The notes beneath the pieces are model-generated. The model worked only from the letters and a program-made list of their open reading frames with translations. It made no database searches and was not told the origin of the DNA. From Pseudomonas viridiflava (GTDB lineage Bacteria > Pseudomonadota > Gammaproteobacteria > Pseudomonadales > Pseudomonadaceae): a stretch of DNA of 64,000 nucleotides. The DNA lies in NCBI RefSeq assembly GCF_900580675.1, contig NZ_UTBG01000176.1:1-64000 (forward strand), given 5' to 3'. A program made the position numbers and the translations under genes. Below, one piece after another: positions 41,244-50,065 of the stretch (positions are counted from its first letter, which is position 1; each line of letters starts with the position of its first letter).

Positions 41244-42596
41244 ATGTTTGGCATGTCCCACGAGTCCTACCTGCTGCTAGATGCAGTGGTCACTATCATC
41301 GGGTTGATCGTTCTGATCACCAAGTTCAAGGTGCACCCGTTCATTGCACTGATCATCGCGGCCGGTTTCCTCGGCCTGACCTCGGGCATGCCCGTGGACA
41401 AGATCATCAAGGCGTTCCAGGACGGTTTTGGCGGCGTGCTCGGCTTTGTCGGCATCATCCTCGCGCTGGGCACCATGCTCGGCAAGATGATGGCCGAATC
41501 CGGCGGCGCCGATCAGATCGCGCAGACGCTGATTCGCGCCTTCGGCAAAGATAAAGTCCAGTGGGCCATGATGTTCGCCGCGTTCCTGGTGGGCATCCCG
41601 CTGTTCTTCGAGATCGGTTTTGTGCTGCTGATCCCGCTGGTGTTTATCGTCGCGCGCCGCACCGGCGTGTCGCTGATCAAGATCGGTATCCCGCTGCTCG
41701 CCGGCCTCTCGGCGGTGCACGGCCTGGTGCCACCGCACCCGGGCCCGCTGCTGGCCATCGGCGTGTTTGGGGCTGACATCGGCAAGACCATCCTGTACGG
41801 CCTGATCGTTGCACTGCCGACTGCCATCATTGCCGGCCCGGTCTTCGGTACGTTTATCGCCAAGTACATCCCGGGCAACCCGTCCCAGGAGCTGGTCGAC
41901 CAACTGGCCCGCGAGACGGATAACAAGAACCTGCCGAGCTTCAGCATCACCCTGATCACCGTGCTGCTGCCGGTGTTCCTGATGCTGCTCAAAACCTTCG
42001 CCGACGTCGCCTTTGCCGAAGGTAATGTGGTGCGCAACTGGATGGACATGATCGGTCACCCGATCACCGCGTTGCTGCTGGCATTGCTGCTTTCGCTGTA
42101 CACCTTCGGCCATCGCCAGGGCATTCACTCCAAGCAGATCCTCAAGCTGCTCGACGCCAGCCTGGCGCCGACCGCTGCGATCATCCTGATCATCGGCGCC
42201 GGCGGTGGCTTCAAACAGATGCTGGTGACCAGCGGCGTGGGTGACGTGATCGGCCACATGGCGGTAAACGCGCAGATCAACCCGATCCTGCTGGCGTGGC
42301 TGGTGGCGGCGGTGATTCGTGTGGCGACTGGTTCGGCCACCGTGGCGACCATTACCGGTGCGGGCATTGTGGTGCCGGTGGTGGGGATGATTCCGGGGGT
42401 TAACCGTGAGCTGCTGGTGTTGGCGACGGGGGCGGGCTCGCTGGTGTTGTCTCACGTCAACGATGCCGGGTTCTGGCTGGTGAAGCAGTACTTCAACATG
42501 ACCGTGGCCGAGACGTTCAAGACCTGGACGGCGATGGAGACCATCCTGTCGGTGGTGGCGCTGGGCTTTATCATGTTGCTGTCGTTGGTGGTGTAA
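41244..42596 (+). CDS. gntP: Gluconate:proton symporter
   Basis: A 450-residue GntP-family permease with 12-14 predicted membrane helices. Family elements include HPFIALIIAAGFLGLTSGMP near residue 31, EIGFVLLIPLVF near 130, and VHGLVPPHPGPLLAIG near 160. AGGAGA lies eight bases before the ATG at 41244; a farther upstream in-frame start has no support. It imports gluconate for GntK. Confidence 0.96.
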   Translation: MFGMSHESYLLLDAVVTIIGLIVLITKFKVHPFIALIIAAGFLGLTSGMPVDKIIKAFQDGFGGVLGFVGIILALGTMLGKMMAESGGADQIAQTLIRAFGKDKVQWAMMFAAFLVGIPLFFEIGFVLLIPLVFIVARRTGVSLIKIGIPLLAGLSAVHGLVPPHPGPLLAIGVFGADIGKTILYGLIVALPTAIIAGPVFGTFIAKYIPGNPSQELVDQLARETDNKNLPSFSITLITVLLPVFLMLLKTFADVAFAEGNVVRNWMDMIGHPITALLLALLLSLYTFGHRQGIHSKQILKLLDASLAPTAAIILIIGAGGGFKQMLVTSGVGDVIGHMAVNAQINPILLAWLVAAVIRVATGSATVATITGAGIVVPVVGMIPGVNRELLVLATGAGSLVLSHVNDAGFWLVKQYFNMTVAETFKTWTAMETILSVVALGFIMLLSLVV

Positions 42597-42634
42597 CAGG
42601 CACCATAAAACTGGGGGTGAAAACCCAAGCCAAA

Positions 42635-42724
42635 TGTGGGAGCGGGCTTGCTCGCGAATGTGGTGGATCAGTCGCCCACTCCAGCGACTGACACTGCGCC
42701 TTCGCGAGCAAGCCCGCTCCCACA
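42635..42724. repeat. REPIN-type doublet
   Basis: Complete TGTGGGAGCGGGCTTGCTCG arms around an interior starting ATGTGGTGGATCAGTCGCC. It lies between convergent gntP and alaC. Confidence 0.92.
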
Positions 42725-42756
42725 TTTTTTGACCGTATTTATACCGATGGATCGGC

Positions 42757-43968
42757 TCAGGCTTTATTGACCAACCCATCCGCCCGGAACATCCCGCGAA
42801 TCCCGCGTACAGCCTGGCGAATCCGGTCCTGGTTCTCGATCAGCGCAAAGCGCACATGATCATCGCCATACTCCCCAAAGCCGATCCCCGGCGACACACA
42901 CACCTTGGCTTCCAGCAGGAGTTTCTTGGCGAACTCCAGCGAGCCCATGGCCGCATACTGCTCGGGAATCTTCGCCCAGACGTACATCGACGCCTTCGGG
43001 TTCTCGACCATCCAGCCCAGCTCGTGCAGGCCCTTGACCAGCACATTGCGGCGCTGGCGGTACTGCTCGGCGATGTCCTTGACGCACTGCTGATCGCCTT
43101 CCAGCGCCGCAATCGCCGCCACTTGCAGCGGGGTGAAGGTGCCGTAGTCGTGGTAACTCTTGATCCGCGCCAGGGCGTTGACCAGTTCCGGGTTGCCGAC
43201 CATGAAACCAATGCGCCAGCCGGCCATGTTGTAGCTCTTGGACAGGGTGAAAAACTCCACCGCAATGTCCTTGGCGCCCGGCACTTGCATGATCGACGGG
43301 GCTTTCCAGCCGTCGTAGACGATGTCGGCGTAGGCCAGGTCGTGCACCACCAGTACGTCGTACTGCTTGGCCAGGGCGATCACGCGTTCGAAGAAATCCA
43401 GCTCCACGCATTGTGCGGTGGGGTTGGACGGGAAGCCGAGGATCATCATCTTCGGCTTGGGGATCGAGCCGCGAATCGCGCGTTCCAGTTCAGCGAAGAA
43501 ATCCACCCCCGGAATCAGCGGCACCGAGCGCACCTGGGCGCCGGCAATCACCGCGCCGTAGATGTGAATCGGGTAGCTCGGGTTGGGCACCAGTACGGTG
43601 TCGCCCTGGTCCAGGGTGGCCAGCATCAAGTGCGCCAGGCCTTCCTTGGAACCGATGGTCACGATGGCCTCGGTTTCCGGGTCGATGTCCACTGCGTAGC
43701 GGTCTTTGTACCAGCGCGAAATGGCGCGGCGCAGGCGCGGAATGCCCTTGGAGGTGGAGTAGCCGTGGGTGTCTTCACGCTGGGCGACGGTGACCATTTT
43801 TTCCACGATATGCGGTGGCGTGGCGCCGTCAGGGTTACCCATGCTCAAGTCGATGATGTCTTCGCCGCGCCGACGCGCAGCCATCTTCAGCTCGGCAGTG
43901 ATATTGAACACGTAAGGGGGGAGTCGATCGATGCGCGCAAAGCGGCGCGGCGAACCTTGGTCGGCCAT
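42757..43968 (-). CDS. alaC: Alanine transaminase AlaC
   Basis: A 403-residue class I/II PLP aminotransferase, closest to AlaC, which makes alanine from pyruvate and glutamate. The cofactor lysine is in [15 protein letters not shown] near residue 243, the Asp in [13 protein letters not shown] near 210, and the substrate-binding Arg in [10 protein letters not shown] near 378. ATG 43968 is preceded by GAGG; about 36 further in-frame codons upstream are not supported. Confidence 0.93.
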   Translation of the reverse strand: MADQGSPRRFARIDRLPPYVFNITAELKMAARRRGEDIIDLSMGNPDGATPPHIVEKMVTVAQREDTHGYSTSKGIPRLRRAISRWYKDRYAVDIDPETEAIVTIGSKEGLAHLMLATLDQGDTVLVPNPSYPIHIYGAVIAGAQVRSVPLIPGVDFFAELERAIRGSIPKPKMMILGFPSNPTAQCVELDFFERVIALAKQYDVLVVHDLAYADIVYDGWKAPSIMQVPGAKDIAVEFFTLSKSYNMAGWRIGFMVGNPELVNALARIKSYHDYGTFTPLQVAAIAALEGDQQCVKDIAEQYRQRRNVLVKGLHELGWMVENPKASMYVWAKIPEQYAAMGSLEFAKKLLLEAKVCVSPGIGFGEYGDDHVRFALIENQDRIRQAVRGIRGMFRADGLVNKA

Positions 43969-44165
43969 TGTTGCCTCGAGAGTACGTAAGCGCCCGGAAC
44001 CGTCCGAGCGACGTCGGCCACTGCGGTGGCCTGCGAGGCAGACAATACGGTCGGTGATGGCCAGTTGTCCAGACACTGCGGGAAAAATTTCTGCGTGGAG
44101 TGAAACGGGGATATGCCCCTATACTCGATGCGGGTTTGTTCCCTCATAAGAAGGAGACTGTTCGT

Positions 44166-44645
44166 ATGGATCAGCAGACAAAACAACCGTTGGCGCCACG
44201 CATGGAAGAGGGCAAGGCCCTGGTAATCGCGGGCCTCAAGGGGCATTACGACAAGGCCACCGTGGGCGATATCCCCAAGTTGTGGGAAGTGCTCGACGAC
44301 AACATCAAACACCTGCGCAAACGCGTCGATGGCCAGACCTACGGCGTGTGCTACAACGCCAAACAGGGCGAATTCGACTACCTCGCCGGCGCTGAAGTAC
44401 CCGCCAAAAGCGATGTGCCAAGCAATTTCGAATCAGTTGAACTGCCTGCCCGCCGTTACGCGGTATTCCCGCACTACGGCCCGGTGCAGGCGCTTGAACA
44501 GACGTACGAGCGGATCATGTTCGAGTGGCTGCCGCACTCGGGCTTCAACGTGGCCGGGGCGGATTTTGAGCGCTACACCGCGGACTTCAATGTGAAGAAA
44601 GGCACGGGCAGCGTGGAGATCTGGTTGCCGGTGGAGGCCAAGTAA
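44166..44645 (+). CDS. GyrI-like / AraC effector-binding domain protein
   Basis: A 159-residue stand-alone GyrI-like (SbmC, AraC_E_bind) small-molecule-binding domain. Typical elements: YGVCYNAKQGEFDYLAGAEV near residue 60, ELPARRYAVFPHYGPVQAL near 95, and FERYTADF near 138. Such proteins bind hydrophobic drugs or modulate gyrase. AAGGAG lies nine bases before the ATG. Single gene. Confidence 0.87.
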   Translation: MDQQTKQPLAPRMEEGKALVIAGLKGHYDKATVGDIPKLWEVLDDNIKHLRKRVDGQTYGVCYNAKQGEFDYLAGAEVPAKSDVPSNFESVELPARRYAVFPHYGPVQALEQTYERIMFEWLPHSGFNVAGADFERYTADFNVKKGTGSVEIWLPVEAK

Positions 44646-44672
44646 ACCGGCCGCATAGACAACCCAACCTCT

Positions 44673-44692
44673 GTGGCGAGCCCGCTCGCCAC
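44673..44692. repeat. Single REP palindrome (GGCGAGC class)
   Basis: GTGGCGAGC-CC-GCTCGCCAC, perfect 9-bp arms, lying between the GyrI-like gene and the end of the hipA remnant. Confidence 0.75.
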
Positions 44693-44697
44693 GGTCG

Positions 44698-45625
44698 TCA
44701 GCCGCCGAAGCTGAGTTGGTAGCTGTGTGCAGATTGTCGAATGGCGTCTGCAACGCCAGGCGCTAATCGGCAGTAATCGTCTTCGCGCTTTAGCACGGTT
44801 TCGAGGGTTTCAAGCAGCGCCTGGATGCGCGCCTCGGGGTTTTCGACTTCGCAGGTTCTTGCAAACTCAAGAATGCCCAGCCGCGAGGCAAACATTGACT
44901 TGTTGCCTGACAGGTCCAATGCGAGCGTGTCTTCAGGGATATAGGCGGTGGTGTTCACGATGTCGTAAGCCGGTGCCAGCCGCGTATCCGCCTTCATTGG
45001 ATCACTGTAGAGCACGCCGAAGTTTTTCAGATGCGCATCGCCGTTACCCACGATGCAACTCAGTGCCACGCTATCGAACAGTTGGTCCAGCGAGCTGCGC
45101 TGATGTTCCGGTGAGCAGAACACGCGCACCGCCTTGGCCATGGCTGCGTAGCTCTTGGTGTATTTCTGCTCGGCAGACAGGCCCATCAGCGTGGTCATGT
45201 CTTCGAAACCCAAGGGGTTGAGCTGCGCGTCCCGATCAAAGCGTCGCATGATGAACAATTTATGGTTCTGCGACAGGTAAAACGGCGGCACGGGCAGGCC
45301 GGCGTCCCGAGCAATGGACATGCACAGGTATTCATTGATGGCCAGTCCCGGGAACTCATCGCGCCCACAACACCGGGTCGACTTTTATGGTTTTGGAGAG
45401 GCGATTACGCAACTGTTCAAGCACGTAGCCTTCCGGCAAATTCATTTGGAAGATAGGGTGCAGAACCCTATGACGATAGTCGTCCGCCCGGACGGGCATT
45501 GACAGGCTTATAGCGCTTTGTGCCCTTGTTGTATCGCCATACCGGAACAGGTAGCTGTCGGCACTTACCCGCACGCTGCCACTGTCGCCTTGGGGGGTAT
45601 GAACGTGCAGAGAGGTGCTATTCAC
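44698..45625 (-). pseudogene. hipA: hipA toxin kinase, broken by an internal deletion
   Basis: Two halves of a HipA-type Ser/Thr kinase in different frames. The first 89 residues (45625-45356) are the HipA N-terminal domain (SLSMPVRADDYRHRVLHPIFQMNLPEGYV). After KVDPVL the frame runs out, and DNA reading RDEFPGLAINEYLCM in the next frame joins the C-terminal kinase lobe (to 44698), with the catalytic GNGDAHLKNFG and the metal site YDIVNT. By comparison with full HipA (about 420 residues) roughly 100-120 residues are missing, including the ATP-binding region. Junction near 45360-45370. Expected to be inactive. Its start overlaps the intact hipB by eight bases. Confidence 0.85.
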
Positions 45626-45872
45626 TGAATAAGTCCTCCAGTTCTTCCAGCGTCGGCATGATCACGGGTACTAATTTGAATTCACTGCCCAGGGCCGCAA
45701 TGACGCGAGCATAGGCATTCATGGAGACCGAGAGGCTTCCCTTTTCGATTTCGATCATTTTTTGCCGTGTCACCCCGGCGAGTTTCGCCAGGTCCGCCTG
45801 TTTGTAACCACGATTCAGGCGCATGGCGCGAATTTGGCTACCCAGCCGTAAGGTAATCAATGAAATATCCAT
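45618..45872 (-). CDS. hipB: HipB-type XRE antitoxin
   Basis: An 84-residue DNA-binding antitoxin with an XRE helix-turn-helix (GYKQADLAKLAGVTRQKMIEIEKG, about residues 22-45) and a short C-terminal tail ending EELEDLFSE. HipB proteins repress their own operon and neutralise HipA. Here the partner is broken, so the protein may now act only as a repressor or be on the way to loss. A 42-base gap separates it from the GNAT gene. Confidence 0.88.
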   Translation of the reverse strand: MDISLITLRLGSQIRAMRLNRGYKQADLAKLAGVTRQKMIEIEKGSLSVSMNAYARVIAALGSEFKLVPVIMPTLEELEDLFSE

Positions 45873-45914
45873 GTCGCGTATTCATTACTTTTTATGGGTG
45901 AAGTAATGTATGCG

Positions 45915-46433
45915 TTACATTTTGGCGCCGTCAATGTGATTCCGATCAAATACCCAACTCAACCGGCGCTCATACCCAATCCGCCCGCGGTACGCCTCCC
46001 CGCTGTCCACCCACCCAGCGCCCAGATACAAGCCCATTGCCGCCAGATTGTCCGCATCCACCGACAATTCCAGTGCCTTGATCTGCGGCCACGCCTGCAG
46101 CGCAGCGGCGGGCAGGGCCTGTAAACACGCCTTGCCAAACCCGCGCCCTTGCTGCCGACAGTCGACCTGCAACGCATGCAGCGTGGCGCTGTGTTCATCG
46201 GCCCAGTGAGGCAGGCAGGGTGGGCGTTTGAGCAGCAGGAAGGCCACGGGCTGTTCGTCGGCGAGCAGGGCGAAGCCCTTGATCGCGTCGGGGTTGGGAT
46301 TGACCAGCAGACTGTTCAGCGCGCAGTAGATATCGCCGGAATACGCCAATTGCTCGGGGTGCACTTGCAGGGTGTCGAGCTGCTGTTTTTGCACGAGGCT
46401 CAGCGTCTCATAGGGGGCGAGGCGGGTTTCCAT
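45915..46433 (-). CDS. GNAT-family N-acetyltransferase
   Basis: A 172-residue GNAT protein. The acetyl-CoA motif is VDCRQQGRGFGKACLQAL near residue 92, and the later ELSVDADNLAAMGLYLGAGW segment is the usual strand-helix-strand end. Substrate unknown. It lies upstream of hipB on the same strand, but with no evident functional link. Confidence 0.85.
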   Translation of the reverse strand: METRLAPYETLSLVQKQQLDTLQVHPEQLAYSGDIYCALNSLLVNPNPDAIKGFALLADEQPVAFLLLKRPPCLPHWADEHSATLHALQVDCRQQGRGFGKACLQALPAAALQAWPQIKALELSVDADNLAAMGLYLGAGWVDSGEAYRGRIGYERRLSWVFDRNHIDGAKM

Positions 46434-46511
46434 CGGTGGCGCATCCGAATTCCTACATAGAGGCGCGAATTCTAGCGGGTTTGCCAGGCGGCGAAATTAT
46501 TTTCCCGCGGC

Positions 46512-46538
46512 TGTCGATTTGCTCCGGGACCGTTCGAC
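46512..46538 (+). promoter_or_regulatory. Candidate ECF42-type promoter
   Basis: TGTCGA (46512-46517) and CGAC (46535-46538) are 17 bases apart, 44 bases before the first gene of the ECF operon. As I recall, ECF42 promoters have TGTCGA at -35 and a CGA-type -10, so this fits autoregulation by the operon's own sigma factor. Confidence 0.5.
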
Positions 46539-46581
46539 TAAGGGTGTCTCCAGTGATTCAGCCATCCGAAGGAGTATCGCC

Positions 46582-47001
46582 ATGAGCACTGCAATCAACA
46601 CCCTGATCGATCAATGGAAACAAGCGGTCAGCGCCAAGGATGTAGAGAAGATTGTCAGCTTTTACGCCGACGATATCGTCGCGTTCGACGCCGTTAACGC
46701 CCTGCAGTTCAAGGGCAAGGCCGCCTACCAGGCTCACTGGCAGGCGTGCATGGAGTTCTGCCCTGGCCCCGGCGTTTTTGATTTTCATGAGCTGCACATC
46801 GTCGCCGCCAATGACAGTGCCTTCGCCCACTGGCTGGCGCACTGCGGCGGCACCGGGCCCGACGGTGTGCTCAAGACCTGCTGGATGCGCGTCACTGCCG
46901 GCTATCAGCGCATCAACGGGGATTGGAAGGTCGTGCATGAGCACTGGTCCGCGCCGTTTGACATGGAAACCGGCGCCGGTCTGTTCGACCTGAAACCCTG
47001 A
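46582..47001 (+). CDS. SnoaL/NTF2-like protein of the ECF42 operon
   Basis: A 139-residue nuclear-transport-factor-2-like fold protein of the SgcJ/YybH kind (FYADDIVAFDAVNALQFKGKAAYQAHW; YQRINGDWKVVHEHWS). Such proteins bind small ligands or act as mild enzymes; no specific activity is known here. AAGGAG precedes the ATG. First gene of the four-gene ECF operon. Confidence 0.85.
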   Translation: MSTAINTLIDQWKQAVSAKDVEKIVSFYADDIVAFDAVNALQFKGKAAYQAHWQACMEFCPGPGVFDFHELHIVAANDSAFAHWLAHCGGTGPDGVLKTCWMRVTAGYQRINGDWKVVHEHWSAPFDMETGAGLFDLKP

Positions 47002-47043
47002 ACGCCACGAACTATAGTCAGTAGTCCGAACTGGGAGACGCAC

Positions 47044-47388
47044 ATGAAATACCTCTGCCTGATCTACAGCAACGAACAGGTATTGCACACCTCGCCGGAC
47101 AGCCCCGCAGACCCGGAGTGCCTTGCCTACGCCCAGGCCATACAGGCCAGCGGGCGGATGCTCGCCGCCGAACCCCTGGAGTCGGTAACCACCGCCACCA
47201 CCGTGCGCATGCGCAATGGCAAGCTGTCGATTACCGACGGGCCGTTTGCCGAAACCAAGGAGCAGCTCGCCGGGTTTTACCTGATCGAGGCCAAAGACTT
47301 GAACGACGCGATCCAGGTGGCCGGCGGCATTCCGGCCGCCCGGGTCGGCAGTGTGGAAGTGCGCCCGGTGCGCGAATTGAATCTCTGA
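47044..47388 (+). CDS. YciI/DGPF-domain protein
   Basis: A 114-residue YciI-like (DGPF) protein: MKYLCLIYSNEQV start, ITDGPFAETKEQLAGFYLIEAKDL in the middle (the DGPF signature) and VEVRPVREL at the end. These small ferredoxin-fold proteins are the conserved neighbours and targets of ECF42 sigma factors. GGGAG lies before the ATG. Confidence 0.92.
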   Translation: MKYLCLIYSNEQVLHTSPDSPADPECLAYAQAIQASGRMLAAEPLESVTTATTVRMRNGKLSITDGPFAETKEQLAGFYLIEAKDLNDAIQVAGGIPAARVGSVEVRPVRELNL

Positions 47389-47422
47389 ATACAACAATCA
47401 AAAGACTCAGGAGGTTTACTCG

Positions 47423-47899
47423 ATGACAACGCAACCTGCCGAATTTGAACTGTCCATCAGCCGCTTGATCGATGCACCGCGCAGCAAAGTGTTCCGCGCC
47501 TGGACCGAGCCCGCCTTGCTGCAGCAGTGGTGGGGCCCACACGGCATGACCACTCCCGAGTGCGAAATGAACCTGTGGGTCGGTGGTCTGTTTCGCACCC
47601 TGATGCGCGCACCGGACGGCGCCGAATACCCGACCCAGGGCGTGTTCCTGGAGATCGAGGCGCCGAGCCGGCTGGTGTTTACCGATGCGTATTCGCCAGG
47701 CTGGACCCCGTCGGGCAAGCCGTTCATGACCGCCGACGTCACCTTCGAAGAGGTCGACGGCAAAACCCTCTACACCGCCCGCGCCATGCACTGGAGCGAA
47801 GCCGACAAACAGGCCCACGAAGCCATGGGTTTTCACGATGGCTGGGGCCAGAGCCTCGACCGCCTGGTGACTTTGGTCACCCAAGGCATGCCCGATTGA
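47423..47899 (+). CDS. SRPBCC (AHSA1-like) protein
   Basis: A 158-residue START/AHSA1-type ligand-binding protein (ISRLIDAPRSKVFRAWTEPALLQQWWGP near residue 10, and HDGWGQSLDRL near the end). AGGAGG lies eight bases before the ATG. Its stop overlaps the TTG start of the sigma factor gene, so the two are translationally coupled. Ligand unknown. Confidence 0.9.
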   Translation: MTTQPAEFELSISRLIDAPRSKVFRAWTEPALLQQWWGPHGMTTPECEMNLWVGGLFRTLMRAPDGAEYPTQGVFLEIEAPSRLVFTDAYSPGWTPSGKPFMTADVTFEEVDGKTLYTARAMHWSEADKQAHEAMGFHDGWGQSLDRLVTLVTQGMPD

Positions 47900-49119
47900 C
47901 GCCTGCCATCGAGGCCGTTTACCGCAGCGAATCGCGGCGCATCCTCGCGACGCTGATTCGCTTGCTCGGTGATTTCGACCTCGCCGAAGAGGCCCTGCAC
48001 GAGGCGTTTTTTGTCGCCGTGCAACGCTGGCCGCTGGACGGCGTGCCGGACAATCCTCGGGCCTGGCTGGTGTCGACGGGGCGCTTCAAAGCCATCGACC
48101 GCCTGCGCCGCCAGGCCCGTTTCACCCCGTTATTGCAGGCGCAGGCCGAGGCGCTGGAAGCGGCTGACTGGAATGACGAAGACGTGGAAGACGACCGCTT
48201 GCGCCTGATCTTCACCTGCTGCCACCCCGCGCTGGCCCCCGACGCCCAAGCGGCGCTGACCTTGCGTGAGATCTGCGACCTGACCACCGAGGAAATCGCC
48301 CGCGCCTTTCTGGCCACGCCCACCACCATTGCCCAGCGCATCGTGCGCGCCAAGAGCAAGATCCGCGAGGCGAAGATTCCCTATCAGGTGCCGTCCCTGG
48401 ACGAGTTGCCGCAGCGACTCGACAGTGTGCTGCGCGTGGTTTACCTGGTGTTCAACGAAGGCTATTCGGCGTCCACGGGCGCGGACCTCACGCGGGAGGA
48501 GCTGACCCGTGAAGCGATCCGCCTCGCTCGCCTGCTGATGGAGTTGCTGCCGGAGCCGGAAGTCATGGGCCTGCTGGCATTGATGCTGCTGCACGAATCG
48601 CGCCGCGCAGCGCGCACCTCGGCCAGCGGCGAGTTGGTCTTGCTGGATGAACAGGACCGCGCGTTGTGGGATGCGTACTTGATTGCTGAAGGCTGCGCGC
48701 TGGTAGAGCAGGCGCTGGGCGCACGGCGTTTTGGTCCGTATTGCCTGCAGGCCGCGATTGCGGCGGTGCATGCAGAAGCACCGAACGCGCGCGAGACCGA
48801 TTGGCGGCAGATCGTCGGGCTCTACGACGTGTTGCTCCGGGCAGTGCCGTCGCCGGTGATCGAGCTCAACCGCGCCGTGGCGGTGGCGATGCGTGATGGA
48901 CCGTTGGCAGGTTTGCAGTTGGTGGAGGGGCTGCTGGCGCGAGGCGAGCTGCTGGATTACCACTTGGCGCATTCGGCGCGGGGGGAGTTTTGCCGGCAGT
49001 TGGGGCAGGTTGAAGAGGCGCGAGAGGCGTACAAAAAAGCCCTGTCGTTGACCCGACAAATTCCAGAACAACGCTTTATCGAGCGGCGCCTGGCCGAACT
49101 GGAATGCCACAGACACTAA
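47896..49119 (+). CDS. ECF42-type RNA polymerase sigma factor
   Basis: A 407-residue ECF sigma factor with a long C-terminal extension. Region sigma2 is at residues 5-75 (LIRLLGDFDLAEEALHEAFF; NPRAWLVSTGRFKAIDRLRR) and sigma4 at about 115-160 (EICDLTTEEIARAFLATPTTIAQRIVRAK). The rest is a DUF6596/TPR-like domain that replaces an anti-sigma factor in this group. Start is a TTG at 47896, overlapping the SRPBCC stop, with AAGG nine bases upstream. It follows a DGPF gene as ECF42 members usually do, and probably controls this operon. Confidence 0.9.
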   Translation: MTPAIEAVYRSESRRILATLIRLLGDFDLAEEALHEAFFVAVQRWPLDGVPDNPRAWLVSTGRFKAIDRLRRQARFTPLLQAQAEALEAADWNDEDVEDDRLRLIFTCCHPALAPDAQAALTLREICDLTTEEIARAFLATPTTIAQRIVRAKSKIREAKIPYQVPSLDELPQRLDSVLRVVYLVFNEGYSASTGADLTREELTREAIRLARLLMELLPEPEVMGLLALMLLHESRRAARTSASGELVLLDEQDRALWDAYLIAEGCALVEQALGARRFGPYCLQAAIAAVHAEAPNARETDWRQIVGLYDVLLRAVPSPVIELNRAVAVAMRDGPLAGLQLVEGLLARGELLDYHLAHSARGEFCRQLGQVEEAREAYKKALSLTRQIPEQRFIERRLAELECHRH

Positions 49120-49128
49120 GATCAAAAC

Positions 49129-49217
49129 TGTGGGAGGGGGCTTGCTCCCGATCGCGGAGTGTCAGCCACCCAGTTTTTACCTGACCCTTCGCCATCGGGA
49201 GCAAGCCCCCTCCCACA
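49129..49217. repeat. REPIN-type doublet (GAGGGGGC class)
   Basis: Arms TGTGGGAGGGGGCTTGCTCC and complement are complete; the interior starts ATCGCGGAGTGTCAG. It lies between the convergent sigma factor and SDR genes. Confidence 0.92.
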
Positions 49218-49228
49218 TTTGACCCGCG

Positions 49229-49954
49229 CTAAGGCTGCTGGCGCGTCGCAGCCAGCACAATCTCACGGATGCACACGTGCTGCGGTTGCTGGTAGGCGTA
49301 GGCAATTGCCGCTGCCACGTCATCGGCGCTGAGCACTGTGCCACCCATGTCCTGCTTCCAGGCCTGGTAACCGGTTTTGATCGCCTCATCGGTGGTGTGG
49401 CTGAGCAGTTCGGTTTCCACCGCACCCGGAGCGATCGTGATGACGCGCACATTGCTCGGCGACAATTCCTCGCGCAGGTTTTCCGAAATCCCATGCACGG
49501 CGAACTTGGTGCCTACGTAAGCCACATGATTCGGGAATGTCTTGCGCCCGGCCACGGAGCTGACGTTGATGATGGTCCCGCCCTTGCGCGCAACCATGCT
49601 GCCGGCCACTGCGTGAATACCGTTGAGCAGGCCCTTCACGTTGACGTCGAGCATTTGCTCCCACTGCGCCGGGTCTTGCTCGCTGACCGCGCCCAGCAGC
49701 ATCACGCCGGCATTGTTGATCAGTGCGTCGGCCGGGCCGAACCGGGCTTCGGCCTCTTTCACGGCGGCGACCAGGGCGGCGCGGTCGGTAATATCGACGC
49801 CACGGTTCAACGTGTTTGGCAGTGCCAAATCGTTCAGGCGGTCGATGCGCCGCGCCAGCAGCAACAGCGGATGACCGGTGGCTGATAACAGGCGCGCGGT
49901 AGCTTCGCCGATACCGGAACTGGCACCGGTGATGATGATCAGTGGTTTGCTCAT
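49229..49954 (-). CDS. Short-chain dehydrogenase/reductase
   Basis: A 241-residue classical SDR: cofactor motif TGASSGIGEA (residues 9-18), NNAG near 86, and catalytic Ser and YxxxK as SSVAGRK and YVGTK near 138-155. NADP(H) is likely from the Arg after the second strand (ARRIDRL). It is divergent from a LysR gene 111 bases away, which probably controls it. Substrate unknown. Confidence 0.9.
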   Translation of the reverse strand: MSKPLIIITGASSGIGEATARLLSATGHPLLLLARRIDRLNDLALPNTLNRGVDITDRAALVAAVKEAEARFGPADALINNAGVMLLGAVSEQDPAQWEQMLDVNVKGLLNGIHAVAGSMVARKGGTIINVSSVAGRKTFPNHVAYVGTKFAVHGISENLREELSPSNVRVITIAPGAVETELLSHTTDEAIKTGYQAWKQDMGGTVLSADDVAAAIAYAYQQPQHVCIREIVLAATRQQP

Positions 49955-49979
49955 GAGTGCACTCCTGAAATAAGAAAAA

Positions 49980-50015
49980 CCGATAACTGAAACGTGGCCG
50001 CAGTATATTTATCGG
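49980..50015. promoter_or_regulatory. Candidate LysR operator (SDR/LysR gap)
   Basis: CCGATAA (49980-49986) and TTATCGG (50009-50015) form an inverted pair between the divergent SDR and LysR genes, the normal location of LysR sites. By-eye only. Confidence 0.4.
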
Positions 50016-50065
50016 CGCCCAGGCTGAAAAATGCCTTATTCCTCTGTCTGCCATCGGATAAACCT

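Noticed and set aside
41277..42779. Minus-strand 500-codon frame opposite gntP
   Set aside because: His/Gln/Arg-rich shadow of a hydrophobic membrane protein; typical of GC-rich antisense frames.
47527..47895. N-terminal extension of the sigma factor frame
   Set aside because: It overlaps the SRPBCC gene in another frame and reads as Arg/Pro-rich nonsense; sigma2 starts only after the TTG at 47896.
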